A DNA stretch of 64,000 bases from Pseudanabaena sp. PCC 6802 (GCF_000332175.1 NZ_KB235914.1:131966-195965); one strand, 5' to 3'; numbered from the stretch's first letter, positions 1 to 9,323 are shown. Notes: a model not told the origin generated them from the sequence alone. Numbers and translations are program-made.

Positions 1-1
1 G

Positions 2-706
2 CGGCTGCAACTGTTCAAAAATTTGCCAGCTAGCGGACTGGGCTTAAATAACGTAATTTCAAATTTGACGTTTTTAAATTTTTTGCAATACTTTGGCGAT
101 GAAAAAGCCAGGGTAGAAAGTAAGACTGGTTACACTCTAAGTCCCTATTACTTTGAGATTATCGTAGATCGCGATCCGCGTTTTCTTTACAGCTATCTGT
201 TTCTCTCTACCAGTGTTTCGATCTATGCCGGTCAGGCTCAACGAGCCATTGAAATGTACAGTAAGGGATTAAAGTCGCTGTCCCCAGAGCAAATGGCCTA
301 TGCCTATACTGTCTGGCGGCGCAAAGGGGTAGATCAGTTGCTATTTCTAGGCGATGTGAAAGGGGCAATGGAGTCTAACTTTAAGGCGGCAGACTGGGCA
401 AAGCGCGGCAAATTCGGTCCCGATCTAAACTTTGGGTCTCAAGGTCTGTCAGAAGCTAAGGGCGACCTTGCTCGACAATTCCGCGAGACAGCAGAGTTTT
501 TGCGCGACAGCCTTAACAGCAACGATGCCAAGAAAGTTGCAGAAAATATTAAAAGAGCCAGAATTGCTTCCTGGAGCGATGTTTTACAGTATGGCGTTGA
601 CAAAAGAACGCGGGAGATCGCTGCAATTGAGCTGAGCAAATTAGATGTTGATGTCGAATTTAAAGAAGACGGCACTTTCAAACTCACACCGCGTCAATTT
701 CCCTGA
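2..706 (+). CDS. Conserved TPR-like protein, 5'-truncated by the window edge
   Basis: The frame is open from base 2, so the gene begins upstream; the first in-frame start-like codon is a TTG at 23, which I do not believe is the true start. About 235 residues are visible. The sequence is mostly helical, with a passage around residues 60-110 (visible numbering) that looks like tetratricopeptide-type paired helices (AGQAQRAIEMYSKGL), and a charged, lysine-rich C-terminus. I see no catalytic motif. Its type is common in cyanobacterial genomes as an uncharacterised protein. It ends 70 bases before a degenerate hydrolase remnant and is not obviously part of an operon. Function unknown. Confidence 0.6.
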   Translation, partial: RLQLFKNLPASGLGLNNVISNLTFLNFLQYFGDEKARVESKTGYTLSPYYFEIIVDRDPRFLYSYLFLSTSVSIYAGQAQRAIEMYSKGLKSLSPEQMAYAYTVWRRKGVDQLLFLGDVKGAMESNFKAADWAKRGKFGPDLNFGSQGLSEAKGDLARQFRETAEFLRDSLNSNDAKKVAENIKRARIASWSDVLQYGVDKRTREIAAIELSKLDVDVEFKEDGTFKLTPRQFP

Positions 707-778
707 ATTTCGCCATAGGGTGTAGCTAAGTGCGGTATTTCTCACTCAAGAAATTATTATGGGCAGCGATCGCCACCA

Positions 779-1036
779 GTGCGATCGCTACAAATTCCCG
801 TCCTATTTATTCACGGCACCAAGGATGATGTGGTGCCGATGACTATGAGCCAGCGGCTCTATGATGCCGCGCCGGAACCCAAGCAACTGCTGCTCGTACC
901 AGGAGCAGGACATTACCGCATTTATCAGCCAGGGGCAAACTCGTATTTACGGGAGATCGAGAAATTTGTCAAAAACACCGAATCTGTCAGAATGGCAAAG
1001 CACGGCGATATAGTCGATCCAGCGTTGCTGAATTAA
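779..1036 (+). pseudogene. C-terminal remnant of an alpha/beta hydrolase
   Basis: The 85 residues match only the last third of an alpha/beta hydrolase: a strand ending in the acid turn HGTKDDVVP, where the catalytic aspartate sits, and a GAGHY turn with the catalytic histidine. The nucleophile elbow (GxSxG) and the rest of the N-terminal fold are missing. The frame opens at 719 after a stop at 716-718 and has only a GTG at 779 as a start, so a full-length gene is not present. It ends 7 bases before coaBC. I infer a decayed gene; a short functional protein is less likely. Confidence 0.55.
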
Positions 1037-1043
1037 TAACCTA

Positions 1044-2318
1044 ATGGCGAATCGAATTTTAATCGGTGTTAGCGGTGGCATTGCCTCTTACAAGGTTTGC
1101 GAAGTCGTATCGACACTGGCTAAACAGGGCGATCGAAATAACCAAAGCTCTTCAGAAGTCAGAGTAATTTTGACTCAGGCAGCGACTGAATTCGTCACGC
1201 CTCTAACTTTTGCTACCCTATCTCGTCACGCCGCCTATACCGACTCCGATTTTTGGCATCCAGGTCATGGCAGACCGCTACACATTGAGTTAGGAGAATG
1301 GGCAGATTTATTACTCCTGGCACCCGTAACTGCCAATACTTTGGCCAAACTTGCCTATGGCATGGCGGATAATCTGCTGACGAATACGGTTTTGGCATCC
1401 AGGTGTCCGGTGTTAATGGCTCCAGCCATGAACGCGACTATGTGGGAACAGTCAACCGTGCAGCAAAATTGGTGCCATCTATTGGCTAACGAGAGATATT
1501 TTGCGATCGCCCCAGGTAGCGGTATCCTCGCCTGCGATGCCGTGGGAGCAGGGCGGATGGCAGAGCCAGCCGAGATTTTAACTTATATCGAGTCGCTGTT
1601 ATGGACGCGGGGCAAGCGCGATTTAGTCGGAAAGCGCGTCCTGGTAAGTGCGGGTGGCACGCGGGAATTTCTCGATCCGGTGCGGTTTATTGGCAACCCC
1701 GCTACGGGCAAACAGGGCATTGCGATCGCCCATGCTGCCCTACATCGCGGTGCCGATGTCACGCTCGTGTTGGGAAATGCCGAGGCAAATAAACAGGTAC
1801 TGCCTACTAGTGCCAATTGTCGAGTTGTTGGCGTGGTGTCATCCGCACAAATGCACCAGACAATGCGACAGGAATTTGGCAACGCCGATCTTACGATTAT
1901 GTCCGCAGCGGTGGGCGACGTGCGCCCCGCTCATTACAACGATCGCAAAACCCCAAAATCTCAACTACCGACCTCATTACCGCTCGATCCGATCGCTGAT
2001 ATTCTGGCGGATTTGAGCGCGCGCAAGCGCTCCGAGCAGATCCTGGTTGGGTTTGCGGCTCAGACTGGTACTGAAGCAGAAGTGGTGGCGATCGCCCAGC
2101 AAAAGCTAGAGGCGAAAGGTATAGATGCGATCGCGGTCAACCAGGTGGATCGCCCCCAGACAGGATTTGCCTCGGATACAAATCAAGCAACTTTCTTAGC
2201 AACCAATGGCAAGCAGACGACCACACCACTATGTTCCAAGTTGGAGTTAGCACATCGTTTGCTAGATTTCCTGACGGAACATTTAAATCCCGAGCAATGT
2301 CAGTCTGTAAAGTTATGA
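1044..2318 (+). CDS. coaBC: Bifunctional phosphopantothenoylcysteine decarboxylase / phosphopantothenate-cysteine ligase
   Basis: This enzyme makes two steps of coenzyme A synthesis: ligation of 4'-phosphopantothenate to cysteine (CoaB, C-terminal half) and FMN-dependent decarboxylation to phosphopantetheine (CoaC, N-terminal half). The N-terminus carries the flavoprotein start ILIGVSGGIASYK, and around residue 130 the PAMN motif (APAMNATMW) with the active-site asparagine of the decarboxylase. The CoaB half begins near residue 190 with KRVLVSAGGTREFLDPVR and includes SAAVGDVRP. At 424 residues it has the usual length. The ATG at 1044 fits the family N-terminus. It is followed by purC on the same strand after 43 bases. 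Confidence 0.95.
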   Translation: MANRILIGVSGGIASYKVCEVVSTLAKQGDRNNQSSSEVRVILTQAATEFVTPLTFATLSRHAAYTDSDFWHPGHGRPLHIELGEWADLLLLAPVTANTLAKLAYGMADNLLTNTVLASRCPVLMAPAMNATMWEQSTVQQNWCHLLANERYFAIAPGSGILACDAVGAGRMAEPAEILTYIESLLWTRGKRDLVGKRVLVSAGGTREFLDPVRFIGNPATGKQGIAIAHAALHRGADVTLVLGNAEANKQVLPTSANCRVVGVVSSAQMHQTMRQEFGNADLTIMSAAVGDVRPAHYNDRKTPKSQLPTSLPLDPIADILADLSARKRSEQILVGFAAQTGTEAEVVAIAQQKLEAKGIDAIAVNQVDRPQTGFASDTNQATFLATNGKQTTTPLCSKLELAHRLLDFLTEHLNPEQCQSVKL

Positions 2319-2361
2319 TGTTCGTAGTTTCGCCAACTATACTCAATTGCAAATTTCCTCT

Positions 2362-3129
2362 ATGAGCATCAGCATGACGGATAACAACCTAGGTGAAAAG
2401 ATCTACGAAGGTAAGGCAAAAATTCTGTATCGCACCGACGACCCCAACGTTTTGCTCGCCTACTTTAAAGACGATGCTACTGCCTTCAATGCTCAGAAAA
2501 AAGGACAAATCGAGCATAAAGGGGAAATGAACTGCGCGATCGCAACCTACCTGTTTCAGTACCTCGCCTCCCAAGGCATGCCCACCCACTTTATCGCTCA
2601 AACCGCGCCGGATTGGATGCAAGTGGTAGCAGTGAAAATTCTGCCTTTAGAGGTAGTCGTGCGAAATATTGCGGCTGGCAGTCTATGTCAGCGTACGGGT
2701 TTAGACTTGGGCACGGAGTTGCGATCGCCTTTGGTGGAGTTCTATTACAAAAATGACCGATTGGGCGATCCGCTCTTCACTGAGGATCATATTGAATTGT
2801 TAGAGCTTGCCACGCCAGAACAAGTGCAACAACTCAAGCAAATGGCGCTCCTGATCGATCGGCATCTACGCAGCTTTTTCGAGCAGTGCCGCCTCATTTT
2901 GGTTGATTTCAAGTTGGAATTTGGGCTGGATGCAAGCGGGCAACTACTTCTGAGCGACGAAATTAGTCCTGATACCTGCCGTTTATGGGATCGCGATGTT
3001 GCCGACCCCAAGGCTCGCATTCTGGACAAAGATCGATTCCGTCAAGATCTTGGTAATGTCTCCGCTGCTTACCACGAAGTCATGGCGCGCATTCAGACCG
3101 TGGTTTCTCAAAATTCCCGCGATCGGTGA
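2362..3129 (+). CDS. purC: Phosphoribosylaminoimidazole-succinocarboxamide synthase (SAICAR synthetase)
   Basis: PurC joins aspartate to CAIR with ATP in purine synthesis. The N-terminal signature EKIYEGKAKILYRTDDP, the central VVAVKILPLEVVVRNIAAGS and the C-terminal LSDEISPDTCRLWD are all present. The start is uncertain: a TTG at 2347 and ATGs at 2362 and 2374 are in frame; I chose 2362, giving 255 residues, close to the usual 240-250. The gene sits between coaBC and the outer-membrane assembly gene, the order seen in other cyanobacteria. Confidence 0.95.
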   Translation: MSISMTDNNLGEKIYEGKAKILYRTDDPNVLLAYFKDDATAFNAQKKGQIEHKGEMNCAIATYLFQYLASQGMPTHFIAQTAPDWMQVVAVKILPLEVVVRNIAAGSLCQRTGLDLGTELRSPLVEFYYKNDRLGDPLFTEDHIELLELATPEQVQQLKQMALLIDRHLRSFFEQCRLILVDFKLEFGLDASGQLLLSDEISPDTCRLWDRDVADPKARILDKDRFRQDLGNVSAAYHEVMARIQTVVSQNSRDR

Positions 3130-3230
3130 TACTGGTAGAATTGAAAACTAAAAGTTAAGTTAATATAAACTCTGCTTGACTTTTCTGCAAAATCTGGTCT
3201 CTTAGCATTTGGGTGTGTGGTGTAATTAAT

Positions 3231-5783
3231 ATGCGTTTAACAAAGTTTGCTTTGATTGCCTTGGTCTCCTCCAGCTCTCTGTTGGCAAAGCCTGCATGGT
3301 CAGAGAGCGCCGCTCCTCAAACAAACCCAACGCCAGAAGTAACCCAATCAATTACCCCTACACCAGTTACTGTGAAGACAGCAAACCAGGGTGTTGATGC
3401 CGGAGTGATTCCCGTCGAAACAGCCCCAGTCGAAACTTTAGACCAACCCCAGTCTAGGCCGACTGCAACCAAAGCAGATAGAGCGGCGCTTAATCCTAAG
3501 AAATCAGTTGCTTCAGCTAGCAAGCGATCGCCTCAGGCGACTCCAACCGTAGCTGAAGCTCAGACGACTAGTAACGATACTACCCAGAATCTCAAACCAA
3601 TTTCAGGTCAACCTGAAGATCCAGTTAAACAAGATCGGGTTAAATATGTAATCCCGCCTCTCAATCAGCCTAAAAGCGTAAAGCCAAGAATTACAAAGCC
3701 AAATCTAGCTAAGAAATCGGGTCGAAAATTAGCAGGCAAAGAAGTACTAATCAGTACTAAACCTGCTGTCAAACCCGCTGCTAAAAAGCGGCCAAGCCTG
3801 CTAAAAACAGCACAGACTCCCGCAACTACAGAAACTCCGGCTAAGCCCAGCTCCACAGAGCAGCCCAAGCCTGCCACTACTCCGGCTGACACTACTACCC
3901 CTGCCACGCCTACACCCAGTTCGCCCCTGGATACGCCCACCACGCCCACCACGCCGGATATCCCCTCTCCTCCAGATACGCCTGCTACCACAACACCCGA
4001 ACCACAGGTGCTTGTGGGTGAGGTATTGCTCAAAACACCAAGCGGCCAGCCCGTACCGCCTGATATTGAAAGGCAGGCATACGACGCGATCGCCACTAAA
4101 CCAGGGCGTACTACTAGCCGTACCCAACTGCAATCCGATATCAACGCTATTTTCTCAACTGGCTACTTTGCCGATGTCAAAGGCGATCTCGAAGACACAG
4201 ATATTGGTGTCAGAGTGACGTTTGTGGTAGAAGTTAACCCCGTTCTTAAGGTGGTTCAGACTGAAGGGGCGAGCGTACTGGAAGAAGGTACGATTGATAA
4301 AATCTTCAGCTCGCAGTACGGCAAAGTTATTAACCTGCGCGACCTGCAAACCGGGGTTAAGGCATTAGAAAAGTATTATCAGGATAAGGGCTATGTCCTG
4401 GCTCAGGTAGCTGATGTTAAATCCCAGCCAGACGGTACCGTTACCATTGTCGTTGCTGAAGGTGTAGTGGAAGATGTCAAAGTAGGCTTCTTAAATGAAG
4501 AAGGTAAGACACAAGATAAGGATGGTAAGCCCATTACTGGTAACACGCGAGACTTTATCATTACGCGCGAACTAAATCTCAAGCCCGGCCAGGTGTTTAA
4601 CCGCAATACGGTACAGTCAGACCTCCAGCGAGTATTTGGTTTGGGCATTTTCGATGACGTTAACGTGGCGCTAAACCCTGGCACAGATCCTAAGAAAGTA
4701 GTGGTCACGGTTAACGTCAAAGAACGCAGTACTGGTTCGATCGCCGTAGGGGCTGGGATCAGTTCCGCTACTGGGTTATTTGGTACGGTTAGCTTCCAGC
4801 AAGCAAACCTGGGTGGGAATAACCAAAAGCTGGGCTTAGATATCCAGGTGGGCGAGCGAGATTTACTCTTCGATCTCAACTTTACCGATCCTTGGTTAGC
4901 GGGCGATCCTTACCGTACCTCTTTTACAGCGAATATATTCAGCCGCCGTCTGTTTAGCTATATCTTTGATAATCCTCCCGGTGCTCCAGCTGACATTGGT
5001 GTTGGTCCCGACAAAAACGATACTCCACGCGAAAATCGTCTCGGGTTTGGATTTAGTTTCTCGCGCCCCCTTGGTAACGGCATCACTGCTTCCCTGGGCT
5101 TCCGCTACGAGCGGGTTACAATCACTGACTCCAATGGTACTGTGACCCCCTTTGATGGACGTGGTAACCAGCTTGCGATTAATCCCGATGGTCGAGATGA
5201 CTTATTCCTATTGCAGTTTGCGGCTGCCCAAGACCTGCGCGACGACCCTCTCAAAACTACTAAAGGATCGGTGTTGCGCTTTGTGACCGAGCAGTCCTTA
5301 CCATTTGGTAGCGGTTCTATTTTCTTCAATCGCTTGCGTGCTAGCTACAGCTTCTATATCCCAGTCAAGTTTACAAACTTCACGGAAGGTCCTCAAACTC
5401 TAGCTTTCAACATCCAGGCTGGTACTATTATCGGCACTCTTCCCCCCTATGAAGCATTCCGCATAGGTGGCAGCAACTCCGTTCGCGGTTGGGATGAAGG
5501 TAGAATCGGTAGCGGTCGCAGCTATGCCCTCGTATCGGCGGAATATCGCTTCCCCGTATTTTCAATCGTCAACGGGGTCTTGTTTGCCGACTACGGTACA
5601 GATCTAGGCACTGGCTCGTCTGTACCAGGTAATCCGGCTGGCGTGCGCGGCAAGCCCGGTAGCGGTGGCGGCTACGGTGTGGGCGTGCGGATTCAATCGC
5701 CCTTGGGTGCAATTCGGATTGACTATGGGTTTGCTACTAACGGTGGCACGCAGTTCAGCTTTGGACTCGGCGAGAAATTTTAG
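3231..5783 (+). CDS. bamA: Omp85/BamA outer-membrane protein assembly factor
   Basis: This is the core of the machine that folds beta-barrel proteins into the outer membrane. I chose the ATG at 3231 because it opens a signal peptide (MRLTKFALIALVSSSSLL, cleavage near AWSES); the frame itself extends six codons upstream. Residues about 30-260 are a low-complexity linker rich in proline and threonine, which is unusual in length but typical of cyanobacterial Omp85. POTRA domains follow (LVGEVLLKTPSGQ, then two more units to about residue 500). The rest is a 16-strand-type barrel with the conserved lid-loop motif VRGW (GSNSVRGWDEGR) and the terminal phenylalanine (FSFGLGEKF). Downstream lies the lipid A gene set, so the region serves outer-membrane biogenesis. 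Confidence 0.93.
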   Translation: MRLTKFALIALVSSSSLLAKPAWSESAAPQTNPTPEVTQSITPTPVTVKTANQGVDAGVIPVETAPVETLDQPQSRPTATKADRAALNPKKSVASASKRSPQATPTVAEAQTTSNDTTQNLKPISGQPEDPVKQDRVKYVIPPLNQPKSVKPRITKPNLAKKSGRKLAGKEVLISTKPAVKPAAKKRPSLLKTAQTPATTETPAKPSSTEQPKPATTPADTTTPATPTPSSPLDTPTTPTTPDIPSPPDTPATTTPEPQVLVGEVLLKTPSGQPVPPDIERQAYDAIATKPGRTTSRTQLQSDINAIFSTGYFADVKGDLEDTDIGVRVTFVVEVNPVLKVVQTEGASVLEEGTIDKIFSSQYGKVINLRDLQTGVKALEKYYQDKGYVLAQVADVKSQPDGTVTIVVAEGVVEDVKVGFLNEEGKTQDKDGKPITGNTRDFIITRELNLKPGQVFNRNTVQSDLQRVFGLGIFDDVNVALNPGTDPKKVVVTVNVKERSTGSIAVGAGISSATGLFGTVSFQQANLGGNNQKLGLDIQVGERDLLFDLNFTDPWLAGDPYRTSFTANIFSRRLFSYIFDNPPGAPADIGVGPDKNDTPRENRLGFGFSFSRPLGNGITASLGFRYERVTITDSNGTVTPFDGRGNQLAINPDGRDDLFLLQFAAAQDLRDDPLKTTKGSVLRFVTEQSLPFGSGSIFFNRLRASYSFYIPVKFTNFTEGPQTLAFNIQAGTIIGTLPPYEAFRIGGSNSVRGWDEGRIGSGRSYALVSAEYRFPVFSIVNGVLFADYGTDLGTGSSVPGNPAGVRGKPGSGGGYGVGVRIQSPLGAIRIDYGFATNGGTQFSFGLGEKF

Positions 5784-5841
5784 CTAGGATCCCAACATAT
5801 CGTTCAGGTGATTCCCACGTAAAAATATACCGATAATTGTA

Positions 5842-5866
5842 GGGGCAGCGCCTCTGTGCCTGCCCC
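5842..5866. repeat. GGGGCAG hairpin repeat, copy A
   Basis: GGGGCAG and its complement CTGCCCC enclose about 11 bases, preceded by AATTGTA. Similar copies lie at 9226 and, in the other orientation, at 43905. It sits between bamA and lpxC and could form a hairpin in RNA, but there is no T-run after it. Confidence 0.6.
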
Positions 5867-5934
5867 AAATCATCGGGGCGATCGCGAGGGAATTATCCCT
5901 ACAGGTCTTTTATTTACGCAAAATCTCCTTACAA

Positions 5935-6756
5935 ATGATCAGCCAACAGACGATCGCTTCGCCCTTTGCCCTCAGTGGAGTGGGGCTGCACAGCGGCAAC
6001 CCCATCACCGTGAGAGTTGCGCCTGCCGCACCTGATTCCGGACGCTACTTTGTGTACGGGGATAACGTGATTCCCGCTCGACTATCGACCGTGGGCGAAA
6101 CGATGCTTTCGACCCAATTGCAAACCGAGATGGCCTCAGTGCGTACGGTGGAGCATTTACTCGCCGCCCTGTGGGGGATGGGCATTGATAATGCTGAGAT
6201 TGCGATTAATAATGCTGAGATCCCGATTTTAGATGGATCGGCACGTCCTTGGGCTGAAGCGATCGCTGATGCTGGGATTGCTAGCCAGTCGGAGCCGCGC
6301 CAGGTACTGGCAATCCGCGAGGTAATTTCCGTGCAGCAAGGCGACGCTTTTGCGATCGCCGTTCCTTCGGATGCATTGCGATTTACCTACGGGATTGAGT
6401 TTCCTACCAAAGCGATTGGGACACAGTGGTTTAGCTGGATGCCAAGTATGGGTAATTTTGCCAGCGAGATTGCGCCCGCGCGTACTTTTACAATGGCAAG
6501 TCAGGTGGAACAGCTACAAGCAATGGGGTTGATTAAAGGGGGTAGTTTAGATAATGCGATCGTTTGCGACGAGCAGGGCTGGTTAAATCCACCCCTGCGG
6601 TTTGACAACGAACCATGTCGCCATAAACTTTTAGACTTAATCGGCGATCTGAGCTTATTGGGGCGATCGCTGCAAGCGCATATCGTAGCATTTAAGGCCA
6701 GCCATGCCCTACACGCACAGCTCGCCCAGGCACTTTTAGCAGTTTCTGATAATTAG
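5935..6756 (+). CDS. lpxC: UDP-3-O-acyl-N-acetylglucosamine deacetylase
   Basis: LpxC is the zinc-dependent, committed step of lipid A synthesis. The family start SGVGLHSG, the zinc motif EHLLAAL, the active-site region NAEIPILDGSA, the ARTF motif and the second zinc motif with HKLLDLIGDL are all visible. At 273 residues it has the length of cyanobacterial LpxC and lacks an obvious extension. The ATG at 5935 directly follows a CTCCTTACAA stretch without a clear Shine-Dalgarno site. fabZ and lpxA follow on the same strand. Confidence 0.95.
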   Translation: MISQQTIASPFALSGVGLHSGNPITVRVAPAAPDSGRYFVYGDNVIPARLSTVGETMLSTQLQTEMASVRTVEHLLAALWGMGIDNAEIAINNAEIPILDGSARPWAEAIADAGIASQSEPRQVLAIREVISVQQGDAFAIAVPSDALRFTYGIEFPTKAIGTQWFSWMPSMGNFASEIAPARTFTMASQVEQLQAMGLIKGGSLDNAIVCDEQGWLNPPLRFDNEPCRHKLLDLIGDLSLLGRSLQAHIVAFKASHALHAQLAQALLAVSDN

Positions 6757-6884
6757 GACGCGCAAATTGACCGTTGGTAAGTTTAAATGGTTGATAGCAA
6801 AAAATTAACGCCTAACTATAAGATTTAAATAGTTCATTTATTAAAAATAGGTGCGATTAGACTCGTAACTAAAACAGCAAAAAA

Positions 6885-7355
6885 ATGCCTACCTTGACTG
6901 AAACTCCACCCGTTCCCGTTGCTACCAAAATGACGATTGAGGAGATTCAAAAACTCCTGCCGCATCGCTATCCATTTCTACTTGTCGATCGCATAATTGA
7001 TTACGTGCCTGGGCATTCCGCTACAGGCATTAAAAATGTCACCATAAACGAGCAGTTTTTCCAAGGGCATTTCCCAGGGCACCCAATTATGCCAGGCGTG
7101 TTAATTGTAGAGGCAATGGCACAGGTAGGTGGCGTGGTTTTGAAACAGATGCCCGGCTCTGAAGGTCAGCTATTCCTGTTTGCAGGGATTGATAAAGTAC
7201 GGTTCCGCCGTCCCGTTGTCCCAGGCGATCGATTGGTCATAACTACAGAGTTACTGGCAGCCCGCAAACGCTTTGGCAAAATGCAAGCACGCGCCGAAGT
7301 AGATGGACAACTAGCCTGTGAGGGCGAACTAATGTTTTCTCTGGTCGATCTTTAG
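6885..7355 (+). CDS. fabZ: (3R)-hydroxyacyl-ACP dehydratase
   Basis: FabZ removes water from beta-hydroxyacyl-ACP in fatty acid elongation and competes with lipid A synthesis for hydroxyacyl chains. The hot-dog fold signature [13 protein letters not shown], the catalytic histidine in [11 protein letters not shown] and the catalytic glutamate in IVEAMAQ are present. Its 156 residues are normal, with a short N-terminal extension. The 128-base gap after lpxC is AT-rich. Adjacent lpxC and lpxA support the call. Confidence 0.96.
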   Translation: MPTLTETPPVPVATKMTIEEIQKLLPHRYPFLLVDRIIDYVPGHSATGIKNVTINEQFFQGHFPGHPIMPGVLIVEAMAQVGGVVLKQMPGSEGQLFLFAGIDKVRFRRPVVPGDRLVITTELLAARKRFGKMQARAEVDGQLACEGELMFSLVDL

Positions 7356-7430
7356 TTATTTAGCGATCGCCCGTCGAATTTGCGATCGAATTCGTCATTA
7401 ATTTAAGTGGTAGCAGCAATTGACAATTAG

Positions 7431-7472
7431 CAACCAGCAACTAGCAACTAGCAACTAGCAACTAACAACTAA
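7431..7472 (+). repeat. Tandem heptamer (CAACTAG) repeat before lpxA
   Basis: Six units of 7 bases: CAACCAG, three CAACTAG and two CAACTAA. The array ends two bases before the lpxA start codon, so it forms the leader just upstream of translation. Short tandem heptamers of this kind are common in cyanobacteria; unit number may vary between strains. Confidence 0.85.
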
Positions 7473-7474
7473 TC

Positions 7475-8290
7475 ATGCCTGTATCTCATGTGCCTCTACC
7501 TCAATTGATTCATCCTACCGCCATCGTTCACCCTGGTGCTGAGGTGCATCCGACCGTTCAAATTGGAGCGTACTCCGTAATTGGAGAGAAGGTTAAAATT
7601 GGTGCTCACACGGTAGTTGGTGCTCACGTCGTTATTGATGGCTGGACTGAAATTGGCGATCGCAATCATATTTTCCCTGGTGCAGCGATCGGACTAGAGC
7701 CACAGGATTTGAAGTACAACGGTGCTGCCAGTCTGGTCAAAATTGGTAATAATAATCGAATTCGCGAATACGTCACGATTAACCGTGCTACTGGCGATGG
7801 CGAAGTTACTAGTATTGGCAGCTCCAATTTATTAATGGCATACGTGCATGTAGCTCATAACTGCGCGATCGCTGACAACGTGATTATAACTAATTCAGTT
7901 GCTTTAGCAGGGCATATAGTCATTGAATCTGGCGCGCGGATTGGGGGTATAGTCGGCATCCACCAATTCGTCCACGTAGGTCAAATGGCTATGATCGGCG
8001 GGATGAGTCGCATTGAACGGGACGTTCCTCCTTTTATGGTTGTAGAGGGCAACCCGTCGAGAGTGCGGGCAATTAATCGTATTGGTTTGGAAAGAGCAGG
8101 GCTGGAGCCAGAAGACCTGCAGCTAATCAAGCAAGCATATCGCATTCTCTATCGACAGGATTTTACATTGCCGGAAGCATTGGAAAAGCTGGCATCTTTG
8201 CCCGAGAATTCCCATGTCATGCACTTGCAGAAGTTTTTAAAAGCGTCGCTATCTGAGGGCAGGCGCGGCCCAATTCCAGGGCGCAACTAG
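7475..8290 (+). CDS. lpxA: Acyl-ACP--UDP-N-acetylglucosamine O-acyltransferase
   Basis: LpxA transfers a hydroxyacyl chain to UDP-GlcNAc, the first step of lipid A synthesis. The N-terminal two thirds are hexapeptide repeats of a left-handed beta-helix (HPTAIVHPGAEVHPTVQIGAYS onward in I-G-x4 rhythm), with the catalytic histidine region in AYVHVAHNCAI, and a helical C-terminal domain from about residue 200. At 271 residues it has the usual length. lpxB, which follows lpxA in many cyanobacteria, is not in this window: a cobalt-uptake locus begins instead. Confidence 0.95.
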   Translation: MPVSHVPLPQLIHPTAIVHPGAEVHPTVQIGAYSVIGEKVKIGAHTVVGAHVVIDGWTEIGDRNHIFPGAAIGLEPQDLKYNGAASLVKIGNNNRIREYVTINRATGDGEVTSIGSSNLLMAYVHVAHNCAIADNVIITNSVALAGHIVIESGARIGGIVGIHQFVHVGQMAMIGGMSRIERDVPPFMVVEGNPSRVRAINRIGLERAGLEPEDLQLIKQAYRILYRQDFTLPEALEKLASLPENSHVMHLQKFLKASLSEGRRGPIPGRN

Positions 8291-8339
8291 TCCGGACGGG
8301 ATGGCTGTGTGCCATAATCCATAATTATGTCTAGCAAAC

Positions 8340-8461
8340 CGAAAACGCTTCTAGCGACCAAAGGTCGTTAGAGTAAAGGGGAAAGGGTGGTGCAAATCCA
8401 ACGCTGTCCCGCAACTGTAATTTCAGCTTAACTGAAAAAGCCAGAATGCCCGCCGTTTTCG
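8340..8461 (+). promoter_or_regulatory. Cobalamin (adenosylcobalamin-type) riboswitch
   Basis: A perfect 8-bp closing stem is formed by CGAAAACG (8340-8347) and CGTTTTCG (8454-8461). Inside are the conserved class signatures: GGTGCAAATCC near 8389, CTGTCCCGCAACTGT near 8404-8418, and the B12-box-like GCCAGAATGCC near 8440-8450. The element lies 61 bases before the cbiM start codon. In this family cobalamin binding lowers expression of the gene downstream, so it should turn off cobalt uptake when B12 is plentiful. Confidence 0.92.
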
Positions 8462-8522
8462 CTCTATAACCATGCAGCTCTGCGAGGTACAGATGTTTCA
8501 GCATCCATACGTGCATTTAGCA

Positions 8523-9191
8523 ATGCACATCCCAGACGGCTTTTTGAGTCCCTCTATAAGTATTTTTACTTGGGCTCTGGCTATTGGCTTAATTGCCCTA
8601 TCTCTTACAAAAGTGCAATCTGCATACAAAGATCGAGCCGTACCCCTGATGGGAGTTTGTGCGGCTTTTATTTTTGCCGCCCAGATGGTTAACTTTCCCA
8701 TTCCCAATGGTACTTCCGGCCACCTGCTCGGCGGTACGCTGGCAGGTGCTCTACTGGGGCCTTGGGCTGGTTCGCTGGTCATGACGGTAGTATTTATCGT
8801 GCAGGCGGTCATGTTTCAAGATGGTGGATTAGTAGCGCTCGGTGCGAATGTAGTTAATATGGGTTTGATTGGTACGTTGGGTGGCTACTGGCTCTATCGA
8901 GCGGTGCGATCGCTACTTGGAAATAACTCCTGGCGCAGCATGAATATTGCAGTAATGGTGGCTGCCTGGACTAGCGTAGTAGCAGGGTCTGCTTTAGCAG
9001 CTATTCAGTTAGCTTTATCAGACACAGTGCCTCTAAATATTGCTCTAGCAGCAATGTTGTCGTGGCATATATTTATTGGCATTGGTGAAGCTCTTATTAC
9101 CTCGATATCTCTCAGCTTCGTGTGGCGTAACCGTCCTGACTTATTATTCGATCCGCCTTTGTCGGCAACATCCTCAACTACATCCAGGTGA
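8523..9191 (+). CDS. cbiM: Cobalt ECF transporter S component CbiM
   Basis: CbiM is the membrane substrate-binding unit for cobalt ions. The start is at 8523 because the protein then begins MHIPDGFLSP, the metal-binding N-terminus that the family requires to be exact; the open frame extends 17 codons further upstream into riboswitch leader sequence and should be ignored. About six to seven membrane helices follow, with the conserved NFPIPNGTSGHLLGG in the second. At 222 residues it has family length. The riboswitch upstream and cbiN/cbiQ-like genes downstream confirm the role. Confidence 0.95.
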   Translation: MHIPDGFLSPSISIFTWALAIGLIALSLTKVQSAYKDRAVPLMGVCAAFIFAAQMVNFPIPNGTSGHLLGGTLAGALLGPWAGSLVMTVVFIVQAVMFQDGGLVALGANVVNMGLIGTLGGYWLYRAVRSLLGNNSWRSMNIAVMVAAWTSVVAGSALAAIQLALSDTVPLNIALAAMLSWHIFIGIGEALITSISLSFVWRNRPDLLFDPPLSATSSTTSR

Positions 9192-9225
9192 TTCTCCAAA
9201 ATATCTCAACAATTGTATAGTCGTA

Positions 9226-9280
9226 GGGGCAGTGCCCCCGTGCCTGCCCCCCGTGCCTGCCCCCCATGCCTGCCCTCATG
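9226..9280. repeat. GGGGCAG hairpin repeat, copy B, with tandem CCGTGCCTGCCC units
   Basis: The 25-base hairpin repeat seen at 5842 recurs at 9226-9250 and its right half (CGTGCCTGCCCC) is then repeated about three times up to 9280. It occupies the gap between cbiM and the cbiN-like gene, where it could weaken transcription between the two. Confidence 0.7.
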
Positions 9281-9323
9281 TCCGTCTCAGGCTGCCATAG
9301 ATATTGCAAATTCGCACAAAGTT

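Noticed and set aside
3665-4144. Minus-strand open frames over the start of bamA
   Set aside because: They are shadows of the proline- and threonine-rich linker of BamA, with valine- and glycine-rich nonsense products.
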